From Apostichopus japonicus (taxonomy: Eukaryota; Echinodermata; Holothuroidea; Aspidochirotida; Stichopodidae), in contig NC_092579.1 of NCBI RefSeq assembly GCF_037975245.1, forward strand, positions 8,645,001 to 8,667,500: a stretch of DNA of 22,500 nucleotides, in the 5' to 3' direction. Below are positions 9,198-21,178 of the stretch, piece by piece. The notes beneath the pieces are model-generated. The model searched no databases. It was given only the letters and a program-made list of their open reading frames with translations, and had not been told where the DNA came from. A program made the translations under genes and the position numbers. The stretch's first letter is position 1. Each line of letters starts with the position of its first letter.

Positions 9198-9241
<44 letters not shown>

Positions 9242-9242
9242 T

Positions 9243-9286
<44 letters not shown>

Positions 9287-9294
9287 AAATCAAG

Positions 9295-9332
<38 letters not shown>

Positions 9333-9367
9333 GTAATTATATATATATAAATATATATATCTATATC

Positions 9368-9402
<35 letters not shown>

Positions 9403-9405
9403 ATA

Positions 9406-9454
<49 letters not shown>
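9198..9454. repeat. Interrupted (AT)n microsatellite behind type III
   Basis: About 257 bases of (AT)n are broken by ATAC, ATAG and ATTT variants. It starts 12 bases after the type III stop codon. A 14-base piece of the gene end, AAACAAATCAAGAT (9184-9197), recurs inside the repeat at 9283-9296. The imperfect structure suggests it is older than the pure tract at 16056-16226. Confidence 0.95.
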
Positions 9455-9457
<3 letters not shown>

Positions 9458-10843
9458 CACAGGATGCATATTTAAAAGGGACAACATTATTTGGCTTCAA
9501 AACTGCAATAAATCATTGTTGAATCATCTATTTTTCAAAACCTACCGAGGCATTTCTGAAATTATGACTGGTAAATTAATCAAATTTCTTCATTGCTTAA
9601 CAAAAATAAAAAACAATTGTAACTAATTAAAGATTCAATGCTATTTTCAGCATAGCATGCAGCTTTTTAAAAGATACACAATTTGTTGATTGATTTAGTA
9701 GGGGGTTGCCACGTGCTATAATTTTAATTCTCAACCGTGCCCCAGAAGTAATGTTTAAGTTAGTGTGATAGGCTACTACTGTATTTATATACATCGTTTT
9801 ATCAAATATTTATCAACGTCACATAAGTTACTTCTTACATTGTGTTTGTCCACCGTGCATTGTTTTAGTTCTGAATATGCCATGTTTACAAGTTTAAGCA
9901 CATAGTTTCTTGGATACGAGCCAAGAATATTTGGAAGAGCAAAGCAAATGTTAACGGGTATGTTCAGTTTTAATTATTTTGTGTTCACTTGTATAAAACA
10001 GCGGCCAGACTGGTGAAATTTACTTTAATGGGCGACAAAGACTGATAAAACAACCGTTGTTTAACCGAAATTCGTTATAGATTAAATTATGTTCAGATAA
10101 CTGAACTAAAGAATAATGTAAGTCCCATATCTTAGTAATGTAAAAAAAAAAAAACGTCGATCTTGTAGATTTATAGATATCTTATTTTTGTCTCGGAATA
10201 ACAAATTCCAGGTTTCATTAGTTTTAATTGTTGAATAACGCCGTCGGTTTGTTAAGCAATAAAGAAAACACTGAAATCCGTTCAGTTTAGAAAATGAATA
10301 AAGTTGGACATAAAATGGCCGAAGTTCCTGCTGGGACCTGGTAGCATTTACAAAGCTTAAATTCTTATAGATCCGCCGCCCCTGACCAAATTGCAGTCTA
10401 GTTTCACATGAAAAATAAAGAGACACTGCATGAAAGTGATTTCAAAACTAAGTTATTTGACATGTTTATGTGATATTATATATGTTGTTATATTATGTTA
10501 TATTGATATTTTTCTTTTAAATTAACTTAGAAGATATTTGTACAGAATTTCAAAATTCTCAATTGAATGACATTTAATAAAAATAATATCACTACTTGCC
10601 GTACGGACAAGTTCTCGTGACGTTTAGCTAATCACCCGGGTAGGCAGTTGTTAATCATCTCAAACTTGAAAAGCAAGCACAAACATCACTAAATATTGGC
10701 TATTATAAATTAAAACAGGCACAAAAATGGAGAAAAAATAGGAATATCCGGTTTTATATTTAGTTCGATTTGCCTTGTATAAAGTTAAGATCATTAGAAG
10801 GTTACTTGCAATAACTATCCTTTGAAAACATGTTAGATCTATG
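9455..10843. other. 3' flank of type III and unit A tail
   Basis: No gene is supported. An AATAAA near 9606 could end the type III transcript. The region recurs in unit B (16227-17804). The block 10172-10517 is far more similar between A and B than its left neighbour; it includes two further AATAAA motifs. A reverse-strand open frame of 106 codons (10106-10426) covers part of it, but the two substitutions between copies in the shared frame both change the protein, so I do not call it. Confidence 0.6.
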
Positions 10844-12190
10844 GCTAGAGCAATCCAATGAGGAGGCCCGGAAGGGGAGGGAGAGGGATTGGGGTCACCC
10901 TTTCTGAAATGTTTAAAATTTCCTATACCTTACACCATAATTTCATTCAATACAAATTTGTTTTGTTATATCGGTAAAAAGTTTGATATCTACCTAATTT
11001 GTCTCCCGGGCCCAATCTGCTGAGAAATCCTCTGCCGAAAATGATTTCCCTCTAACAGTTAACGTTTGACACCACTCATTTTAATCGTACCCTTTCTACC
11101 CACTTTATCGTTACTTTTGTTTCATATTGTATTGCACAATCATTTCGGCTAGGTTGTATGTTCTGCTTTATCAAAATATGTTTTATACATAAGCATGGTC
11201 AACATTACCAGTATGATAAATTGCTTACAACCTCGAATGTGCTATCGCAACTTTCATTATTACTGAAAACGTTTAAGACTTCATTCAACAGAACGGTGGT
11301 GGGGTAATGGGGGGGGGGTGTCATTCCAATTCAATAATCAATATACAAGTATTGATAAAATACAGAATCTTAGAAATAGCTCATGTGGAGTAAATGTCAC
11401 ACGATAACTTGATTAATGACCGAGATTAATGAGTAACTTATAAATTGAGCTACTTATTTGATATCAATACTTGTATATTTCTATATTTACAATGTTATAA
11501 TCTACTTTCGCTTTACATAATATGCTGATATTGTTCATCTCAATGTTAAACCGTGGGAATGAACGGACACTAAATCAAGTTAACAGAAGATAGTACTTTT
11601 CTTTTCACTTCATGAATTATAAATAACAAAGGAAAGTTCGAGCCAATAGTTGTTGCACACGATAGTTGATGATATATACTTTTGCTTTTAATTGACATCA
11701 TCAAGCTGAATAAAATATGCCTCAACTATTCGCTCTTTCTTTTCTTTTATTAAATTTCTTTCTTATCTTTTTGTTATTAACAAAGGATTTGAAACAACTG
11801 AATAGCAACAAATTAATCGTTTCGAAAGATCTATCGTCCACACTCGAGTTCTTACTTATTTTACGATGCTTTATAACAAACAGTTTCTTTAGCATTAACC
11901 TCAACAATACTGTTTCATCTATATACTTTAACTGAACAAAATTTCTGTTCACGTTCATTGCCCGAACAATCATGTGTGTATATTTTTTATAGCGTGGATC
12001 AGTTGTGCGAAACTTGGGAGGAGACTGAATTCCCAAATATCTTTGCGGAAATCTACAACTACATATGTTGTTCTATGTACGATATGCAAGTGCTATGGAT
12101 ATTAGAAGACAAAGTGAACAAGAATTTGTGTTGTTGACTCTCCCCCCTTTTGTCATTAAACTGCTTTTATCTGTTAATTTGTTGAATCTA
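10844..12190. other. Type I upstream non-coding region, unit B
   Basis: This is the collinear counterpart of 2-1350 with scattered substitutions. It keeps the G-run tract (about 11295-11318, ten G). No gene is supported. Confidence 0.7.
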
Positions 12191-12192
12191 TC

Positions 12193-12230
12193 AATATAGT
12201 TTCGTTTGAAATCACATCTTTCGTCACTTT
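12193..12230 (+). promoter_or_regulatory. Candidate core promoter of unit B type I, TATA weakened
   Basis: The position equivalent to the unit A TATA motif reads AATATAG (12193-12199), while the initiator TCACTTT (12224-12230) is unchanged. If the TATA motif matters, expression of this copy could differ from units A and C. Confidence 0.35.
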
Positions 12231-12247
12231 TCTAAAAGCAATGCAAC

Positions 12248-13054
12248 ATGAAAATTACCGGCTTGTGTTTCCAGAGGATTATGGTGATCTTTACTTTAAT
12301 TTCTGGTCTCACATCTTTTACCATCGAATGTAATTGCTTTGAAAACGTCATTTCTTGCGATCACAGAAATCTGACCAATTATGACAGTTTACTAATTAAC
12401 CAAAAGTCCCATTATAATAACACAGGTGAGAAGTGTTTCTTGAATTTGTCGCATAACAAAATTTCTTCATTTTCGGGGTTTCATCTCGAACTGGAAGTGC
12501 AATATTTGGACTTATCTTACAACAACATTCAAAGACTTCAAACGCTCGTTAAAACAAATGGTTTCGGTCATTTAAAATCGTTGAATTTAAGTTTCAATGT
12601 GATATCCGGTGTTGTTCCAGAAGATTCTTTCCATGGGATGACTAAATTATCAAGTTTAGATCTTAGCTATAATAACATCACTTCACTACATCCCAGATTT
12701 TTATCAGGAGTTTTGTGGCTGGAAAAATTGAATTTGACCCACAATAAACTGTCTGTATTTGAGGCAGATCTTCCTACCGTTTTGAGAAATTTAAATTTAA
12801 GTTACAACTGTCTAATGGACATCAAAACAAACTTCCAACAGTTACAAACTTTAGATCTTACTTGTAACAGATTGGAAATGTATCCCGTTGAGAATCAATC
12901 GGTACACGGAGATATTTTCATTAGTGGAAACTATTTTGATTGTAATTTTCAACTGATATTTCAAAGAAGCCAAGGGAGGGTTTCTTCATGCGGTAGAATT
13001 TGTACTAGACAGAATACCTTCACTTGTGCAAAGAATGAAACTGGTAAGTTGTAA
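12248..13054 (+). CDS. Type I LRR protein, secreted form (unit B)
   Basis: This 268-residue product is collinear with the unit A type I protein without indels. By hand I count about 34 base differences, of which about 7 are silent. Changes cluster in the signal-peptide end, N-terminal cap and C-terminal cap; the central LRR stretch (about residues 97-180) has one change, Phe141 to Tyr. Cys54 of the N-terminal cap is replaced by Ser, so one cap disulfide is probably missing or rearranged. The C-terminal cap cysteines (232, 248, 252, 260) are intact. The splice donor after 13043 (phase 1) and the acceptor ending at 13727 are kept, predicting the same short tail. The gene looks functional; no membrane anchor is present. 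Confidence 0.8.
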   Translation: MKITGLCFQRIMVIFTLISGLTSFTIECNCFENVISCDHRNLTNYDSLLINQKSHYNNTGEKCFLNLSHNKISSFSGFHLELEVQYLDLSYNNIQRLQTLVKTNGFGHLKSLNLSFNVISGVVPEDSFHGMTKLSSLDLSYNNITSLHPRFLSGVLWLEKLNLTHNKLSVFEADLPTVLRNLNLSYNCLMDIKTNFQQLQTLDLTCNRLEMYPVENQSVHGDIFISGNYFDCNFQLIFQRSQGRVSSCGRICTRQNTFTCAKNETGKL

Positions 13055-13727
13055 TAGGACACGGTCGTTTATTCTGTATGCGGCATTCTCGGGTCCAATC
13101 TGTCTGAGAATAGAGAATACTAAACACTGAAAAGAAAGCAATAATAACTCGCACGAAACCAGAACGATAAATGCAAGAGTTTTCCAAAGTAGAGAACACG
13201 ATGGCAGGCGGTTGAACTTGTATCAAGTTCATACAAATCCATGCATTGCCTTTCTGGGGACAGGGTATAATAATAGCAAGGGGTAAAGTTTTCCGTCATA
13301 GTTGTCCATGTGATTAAGCTAAATGGTGATTTTTTTTTTTTTTTTTTAATTAGACGGACTTCAATTTCTAAAATATCTTTATAGTCAATTTGAAAGCTAT
13401 AATGTATCTCAGTAACTTAAAATAAAACATAAGTTTACAAAACAATTGATTTAAAATGCACAATTAGGGAATTGTCTATATAGTCTTGAAAAATCATGAA
13501 AAAATCATAGCACTGATTGTTATTCCGTGAAATTTTTCCTTAGTCTCAAAACGAATATTACAAGATGAGCTTAGTCTCTGCAATTGCAGAATCTTCCTAG
13601 GCTAGTTGTCTTCAATCCTTCTGTAGCCCTGTCTCAAACTTACAGTTGAACCCTATCATGGGTATAATGTCATGCTAATGTGTTGTTCTTTTCATTGCCT
13701 CCCCATTCTGTACGATTGTATTTACAG
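13044..13727 (+). other. Predicted phase-1 intron of type I, unit B
   Basis: This is the counterpart of the unit A intron, 684 bases, with the GTAAGTTG donor, the TGCTAAT branch-like motif, the pyrimidine-rich stretch and TTACAG all unchanged. It includes a longer T-run (about 13330-13347) and the internal AATAAA. Its last 240 bases or so appear identical to unit A. Confidence 0.5.
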
Positions 13728-13777
13728 ATGGAATTAGCGATTACCCTAAAGAACATACAGCTATTAGATTCGGATAG
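13728..13777 (+). CDS. Candidate short terminal exon of the type I gene (unit B)
   Basis: In phase 1 this adds a 16-residue tail starting DGISDYPKE and ending RFG, then TAG at 13775-13777. It differs from unit A at one residue. The evidence is splice signals and conservation only. Confidence 0.35.
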
Positions 13778-14488
13778 TTTTGATAAGGTCTTAAGAAGGT
13801 TTGGTCTGCAACAACTGTTTGATATATCTGGCGTAGTCTTCCTTGCATTTTAGCAGGCACGACAGACGAAATGGATTCTTGACTGAGCTTGGAGTTGGGG
13901 GAGGGGGCAGTCGCACGTATGAACAATAGGACATTTCAGTCTATGAAAAATGGGCAAATGTCCATAGATCACCACTTTGAATTGGGGAACATGTGCCATT
14001 GATTCCCCGGTATTCATCGCCTAGCCTCTCTTCACCGCTTGAACGATTGAAGGTTACATACCAAAAATAGTCTACTTTTCATTTACGGGTAGTTTTCATT
14101 TACGGGTAGTTTTCGCTAAAGACAATAGGCAATTACTCTGGTTAGAATATTCACAAATGTGGCAGACACTTAGTTTAGAAAAAGCGAAATGAGTAGAATA
14201 ACCATAAAGTATACATTGCAGCTGAGGAGAAATGGTGGTGGTGGTGGTGGGGGATGAGGGGGATTCAACTCTATCCGTTCGTGTGAAACATTGCACTTCT
14301 AGTAAATTCAGTGAAGTAGTTGATAATGTTACATATAAAGTATGGTAATCTAGCAAGTTTTTCCTTGCTGTTTCATTACTGATTTTACTTTTGGTTTGCC
14401 TATTATTCACTCATTCTTCTCTTAATTGCTATTGATCAATGTTAAATGAACAAAGACATATGATATATACAAAGCATTGTTAAAGTAA
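13778..14488. other. Type I downstream non-coding region, unit B
   Basis: This is the counterpart of 2933-3636. It contains an expanded (GGT)n/G-run tract at 14234-14262, two GGT units longer than in unit A. No gene is supported. It ends at the junction near 14488, beyond which sequence jumps to the type II 5' flank. Confidence 0.6.
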
Positions 14489-14499
14489 AAAAAAATGGC

Positions 14500-14758
14500 A
14501 GTAATATATAAGTTCATCTTTATATAGAATAACAACAAAGGTATCGCACTCTAATTCCACAGGCAGTGTTAAGCAAATCACCTCTCATCAATAATACTGT
14601 CGAAAGTGATAATGAAATAGAATAATCCAGTTCATAGTCAATTAAATAACTGCTGTATGTGATTGCCAAAAATTAGTTGACATGACTGAAGCATTATTCA
14701 GGCGAGTCTAACTCTTTCGACAAATCCCAAGGCAATGTTGACATATTCATAAACAGCG
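14500..14758 (+). promoter_or_regulatory. Type II 5' flank, unit B
   Basis: This is the counterpart of 5430-5681, including the TTATATAG element (about 14520-14527). By eye it differs by several percent with small indels. An A-run at about 14488-14496 marks the junction where unit A instead has 1.8 kb of extra sequence. Confidence 0.3.
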
Positions 14759-16399
<1,641 letters not shown>

Positions 16400-17402
16400 T
16401 TAAAGATTCAATGCTATTCTCAGCATATCATGCAGCTTTTTAATGGATACACAATTTGTTGATTGATTTAGTAGGAGGTTGCCACGTACTATAACTTTAA
16501 TTCTCAACGGTGCCCCAGAAGTAATGTTTAAGTAAGTGTGATAGGCTACTACTGTATTTACATACATAGTTTTATCAAATATTTATCAACGTCACATAAG
16601 TTACTTCTAACATTGTGTTTGACCGCTGTGCATTGTTTTAGTTCTGAGTATGACATGTTTACAACTTTGTGCACATAGTTTCTTGGATACGAGCCAAGAA
16701 TATTTGAAAGAGCAAAACAAATGTCAGCGGGTATGTTCAGTTTTAATTATTTTGTGTTCAATTGTATAAAACAGCGGCCAGACTGGTGAAATTTACTTTA
16801 ACGCGCGGCAAAGACTGATAAAACAACCGTTTTGTTCAACCGAAATTTGTTATAGATCAAATTATGTTCAGATAACTGAACTAAAGAATAATGTAAGTCC
16901 CATATCTTAGTTATGTAAAAATAATTGTCGATCCTGTTGTTTTATAGATATCTTATTTTTGTCTCGGAATAACAAATTCCAGGTTTCATTAGTTTTAATT
17001 GTTGAATAACGCCGTCGGTTTGCTAAGCAATAAAGAAAACACTGAAATCCGTTCAGTTTAGAAAATGAATAAAGTTGGACATAAAATGGCCGAAGTTCCT
17101 GCTGGGACCTGGTAGCATTTACAAAGCTTAAATTCTTATAGATCCGCCGCCCCTGACCAAATCGCAGTCTAGTTTCACATGAAAAATAAAGAGACACTGC
17201 ATGAAAGTGATTTCAAAACTAAGTTATTTGACCTGTTTATGTGATATTATATATGTTGTTATATTATGTTATATTGATATTTTTCTTTTAAATTAACAGT
17301 ATGAAAGTAACCGCTAAAATTCTCAATTGAATGACATTTAATAAAATTAATGTCACTACTTGCCGTACGGACAAGTTCTCGTGACGTTTAGCTAATCACC
17401 CG
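16400..17402. other. Unit B tail region
   Basis: This is the counterpart of about 9620-10632, with scattered differences except in the near-identical block 16943-17297. Between 17298 and 17330 units A and B differ by a short replacement. No gene is supported. Confidence 0.6.
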
Positions 17403-17800
17403 GGTAGGCAGTTGTTAATCATCTCAAACTTGAAAAGCAAGAACAAACATCACTAAATATTGGCTATTATAAATTAAAACCGGCACAAAATGGAGAAAAA
17501 AATAAGAATATCCGGTTTTATATTTAGTTCGATTTGCCTTGTATAAATTTAAGATCATTATACGGTTACTTGCAATAACTATCCTTTGAAAACATGATAG
17601 GGTAGTCGGTTGCTAATCATCTCAAACTTGAAAAGCAAGCACAAACATCACTAAATATTTGCTATTATAAATTAAAACAGGCACAAAAATGGAGAAAAAA
17701 TAGTAATATCCGGTTTTATATTTAGTTCGATTTGCCTTGTATAAAGTTAAGATCATTATAAGGTTACTTGCAATAACTATCCTTTGAAAACATTCAGATC
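17403..17800 (+). repeat. Tandem duplication of about 200 bases at the B/C boundary
   Basis: The segment 17403-17598 (from GGTAGGCAGTTG to CTTTGAAAACATGA) is repeated directly at about 17602-17798 with a few differences. Unit A has a single copy at about 10638-10836. The second copy resembles the unit A version more closely than the first does, for example in the GCAAGCACAAAC and ACAGGCACAAAAATGG stretches. Confidence 0.9.
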
Positions 17801-17804
17801 TATG

Positions 17805-19110
17805 GCTAGAGAAATCCAGTGAGGAGGCCCGGAAGGGGAGGGGAGGGATTGGGGTCACCCTTTTTGAAATGTTTAAAATTTCCTACCTTACACCATAATT
17901 TCATTCAATACAAATTTGTTTTGTTATATCGGTAAAAAGTTTGATATCTACCTAATTTGTCTCCCGGGTCTCATCTGCTGAGAAATCCTCTGCCGAAAAT
18001 GATTTCCCTCTAACAGTTAAAGTTTGGCACCACTCATTTAAATCGTACGCTTTCTACCCACTTTATCTTGACCTTTGTTTCATATTGTATTGCGCAATCA
18101 TTTCGGCTAGGTTGTATGTTCTGCTTTATCAAAATATATTTTATACATTAGCATGGCCAACATTACCAGTGTGATAAATTGCTTTTAACCTCAAATGTGA
18201 TATCGCAACTTTCATTATTACTGAAAACGTTTAAGACTGCATTCAACAGAACGGTGGTGGGGTAAGGGGGGATACCCTTAGAAATAGCTCATGTGGAGTA
18301 AAATGTCACACGATAACTTGATTAATGACCGAGACTAACTTGAGTAACCTATTTATTGAGCTAATTATTTGATATCAATACTTGTATATTTGTATTTTTA
18401 CAATGTTATAGTCTACTTTCGCTTTACATAATAGGCTGAGATTGTTCATTTCAATTTTAAACCGTGGGAATTAACGGACATTACATCGAGTTAACACAGA
18501 AAATTGTACTTTTCTTTTCACTTCAATTGACAAATACTTGTATTATAAATAACCAAGAAAAGTTCGATCCAATAGTTGTTGCACACAATAGTTGAAGATA
18601 TACACTTTTGCTTTTTATTGACATCATCCAAGCAGAATAAAATATGCCTCAATTGTTCGCTCTTTTCTTTTATTAAATTATTTCTTATCTTTTTGTTATT
18701 AACAAAGGATTTGAAACAACTGAATAGCAACAAATTAATCGTTTTCGAAAGATCTATCGTCCACACTCGAGTTCTTACTTATTTTAAGATGATTTATGAC
18801 AAACAGTTTCTTTAGCTCTAACCTCAACACTTCAGTTTCATCTACTGTAACTGAATAAAATTTCTGTTCAAGTTCATTGCCCGAACAATTATTCGTGTAT
18901 ATTTTTATACCGTGGATCAGTGGTGCGAAATTGGTAGGAGGCTGAATTCCCAAATATCTTTGCGGAAATCTACAAATACATATGTTGCTCTATTTACGAT
19001 ATGCAAGTGCTATGGATATTAGAAGACAAAGTGAACAATAGTTTGTGTTGTCGACTCTCCCCCTATTTTATCAATAAACTGTTTTTATCTGTTAATTTGT
19101 TGAATTTATC
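17805..19110. other. Type I upstream non-coding region, unit C
   Basis: This is the counterpart of 2-1350 with more indels. About 50 bases including most of the G-run are missing near 18265-18280. A TATATAA at 19111-19117 and an initiator near 19142 remain. No gene is supported. Confidence 0.7.
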
Positions 19111-19148
19111 TATATAATTTCGTTTGAAACCACATCTTCCGTCACTTG
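19111..19148 (+). promoter_or_regulatory. Core promoter remnant of the unit C type I pseudogene
   Basis: TATATAA (19111-19117) and TCACTTG (19142-19148) keep the same 33-base spacing as the intact copies. The promoter motif is thus better preserved than the gene it serves. Confidence 0.35.
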
Positions 19149-19164
19149 TTAAAAGCAATGCATG

Positions 19165-19688
19165 ATGAAAATTACCGGCTTGTGTTTCCAGAGGATTATG
19201 GTGATCTTTACTTTAATTTCTGATCTGCATTTAATTTGATTCGTAGCTTCGATCATCGAATGTAATTGCTTTGAAAACGTCATTTCTTGTGACCACAGAA
19301 ATCTGACCAATTATGACAGTTTACTAATCAACCAAACGTGTCTTTATAATAACACAAATGAGAAGTGTTTCTTGAATTTGTCGCATAACAAAATTTCTTC
19401 ATTTTCGGGGTTTCATTTCGAACCGGAAGTGCAGTATTTGGACTTATCTTACAACAACATTCAAAGACTTCAAACGCTCGTTAAAACAAATGGTTTCGGT
19501 CATTTAAAATCCTTGAATTTAAGTTTCAATGAGATATCCGGTGTTGTTCTAAAGGATTCCTTCCATGGGATGACTAAAATATCAAGTTTGGATCTTGGCT
19601 ATAATAACATCCCAGATTTTTATCAGGCGTTTTGTGGCTGAAGAAATTGAATTTGACTTGCAATAAACTGTCTGTGTTTGAGTCAGTG
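19165..19688 (+). pseudogene. Type I LRR pseudogene (unit C)
   Basis: It starts like the other type I genes, but a 15-base insertion with neighbouring changes brings an in-frame TGA at 19237-19239, after 24 codons, inside the signal peptide. The frame then stays open through the N-terminal cap and three to four LRRs. A 13-base deletion near 19611, between short CATC repeats, then shifts the frame and gives a stop at 19639-19641. At about 19688 the sequence jumps to the equivalent of A position 2443, removing about 510 bases: the later LRRs, the C-terminal cap and the splice donor. No functional product is expected. Confidence 0.9.
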
Positions 19689-21178
19689 TAGAGTTTTCCG
19701 TCATAGTTGTCCATGTGATTAAGCTAAATGGTGATTAATTGAATTAGACGGACTTCAATTTATAAAATATCTTTATAGTCAATTTGAAAGCTATAATGTA
19801 TACCAGTAATTTAAAATAAAACATATGTTTACAAAACAATTTATTTAAATGCACAATTAGGGAATTGTCTATATTGTCTCTAGTAAGGTGTTAACTTAAA
19901 CAGTTGGGTATCGTTTGTGTTGTTTGTGGCTAAATAACAGTTAAGAGAGCGTCGTAAATCAATATATATTATGTAGTATATACATTTCTGTTCAGCTGTA
20001 GCCATCTATGCTGAGATGTGTAGAATGGGGTTACACGCGGGGGCGTCAGGGTATTGACAAATTCTAGACATCAATTCCAGAGTGACAATATCAAGTTGAA
20101 AATATTAAACATTGGTTTATCCCTGTTATCGTATTAAGCTATAGGAAATAGATATCTTGCATTTCACAAGATTTGAGTCAGCCTGAAGTTAAGACCCCGT
20201 ACGTTACATATACTTAAAGGTGTGTTATTATTAACTTTGTATCACTTTCTAACCTATAATTTCCCTGCTGTTTACAAAATATATTGGTTTTTCCAATCAG
20301 ATCTCTGTTGTTGATTTAACTTTAATAAACTCAGATAAGATATATAAGATTGCAAGAGTATTTTTAAAATTTAATATACTGCTCAATTGTTATGCAAATG
20401 ATTGAATTCGATGTATATTGTCTAAGGCGATGAGAAATGTACATGATTAAAGAAATAAATAAAAATCACGATGTAGTACTGATTGTTATTCCGTGAAATG
20501 TTTCCTTAGTTCCAAAACGAATATCAGTAGCTTTACAAGGTGAGCTTTGTCTCTGCAATTGCAAAATCTTCTTAGGCAAGTTGTCTTTAATCCTTCTGTG
20601 GTCCTGTCTCAAACTTACAGTTGTACCCTATCATGGGTATGATGTCCTCCTAAGGTGTTGATCCTTCCCATTCTGTGCGATTGTATTTACAGATGGAGTT
20701 AGCGATTACCCTAAAGAACAGTCTTAGGAAGGTTTGGTCTGCAACAACTGCTTGATATATCGGGTGTAGTCTTCCTTGCATTTTAGCAGGCACGACAGAC
20801 GTAACTGGATTCTTGACTGAGCTTGGGGTTGGGGAGGGCCAGTCGCACGTATGAACAAAAGTACATTTCAGTCTATAAAAAATGGGTAAATGTCCATGGT
20901 TCATCACTTTGAATTGGGGAACATGTGCCATTGATTCCCCGGTATCCTTCGCCTTGCCTCCCTTCACAACTTGAAGGTTCATACCAAAAATAGTCTAATT
21001 TCATTTACCGGTAGTTTTCACTAAAGACAATAGGCAATTATTCTGGTTGGATTTTTTACAAATGTGGCAGACACTTAGCTTATAAAAAGAAAAGTGAGTA
21101 GAGAAACGGTGGTGGTGGGGGATGAGGGGGACTCAACTCTATCCGTTCGTGTGAAACATTGCACTAGTAACTTCAGTG
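19689..21178. other. Former type I intron and downstream region, unit C
   Basis: This is collinear with A positions about 2443-3462 but interrupted by a unique insert (about 19880-20455) and small indels. The former intron acceptor TTACAG (ending 20692) is still present. The G-rich (GGT)n tract remains at 21108-21130. No gene is supported; a reverse-strand open frame at 20650-20982 is not kept in the other units. Confidence 0.65.
19880..20455. other. Unit-C-specific insert of about 0.58 kb
   Basis: Units A and B run straight from the ATTGTCTATATAGTC stretch to CATAGCACTGATTG. In C about 575 bases separate the equivalents. The insert has no long open frame and no obvious terminal inverted repeats or target-site duplication. 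It ends in an A-rich AAAGAAATAAATAAAAATC, which could be a decayed retroelement tail, but this is weak. Confidence 0.55.

Larger units (their letters stand above)
2..10843 (+). repeat. Tandem unit A (about 10.8 kb), complete three-gene unit
   Basis: The first bases of the window reappear at 10844 and again at 17805, and most of the following sequence is collinear at high identity, so this is the first of three direct tandem units. Unit A holds a type I, a type II and a type III LRR gene plus a type III relic, all on the + strand. It is the longest copy because it keeps type III and has about 1.8 kb (3637-5429) absent from unit B. The left boundary is set by the window edge; a preceding unit may exist. 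Confidence 0.9.

Noticed and set aside
9018-9500. Reverse-strand open frame rich in Tyr-Ile
   Set aside because: It is a translation of the AT microsatellite plus the antisense of the type III gene end, with no independent coding support.
10106-10426. Reverse-strand frame of about 100 codons, recurring at 16907-17197
   Set aside because: The shared frame shows only amino-acid-changing substitutions between copies, the ends differ, and no domain is recognised. The DNA conservation is reported instead.
19372-19641. Independent small LRR gene of 89 codons in unit C
   Set aside because: There is no ATG or signal peptide at its start. It is the surviving in-frame middle of the broken type I copy.
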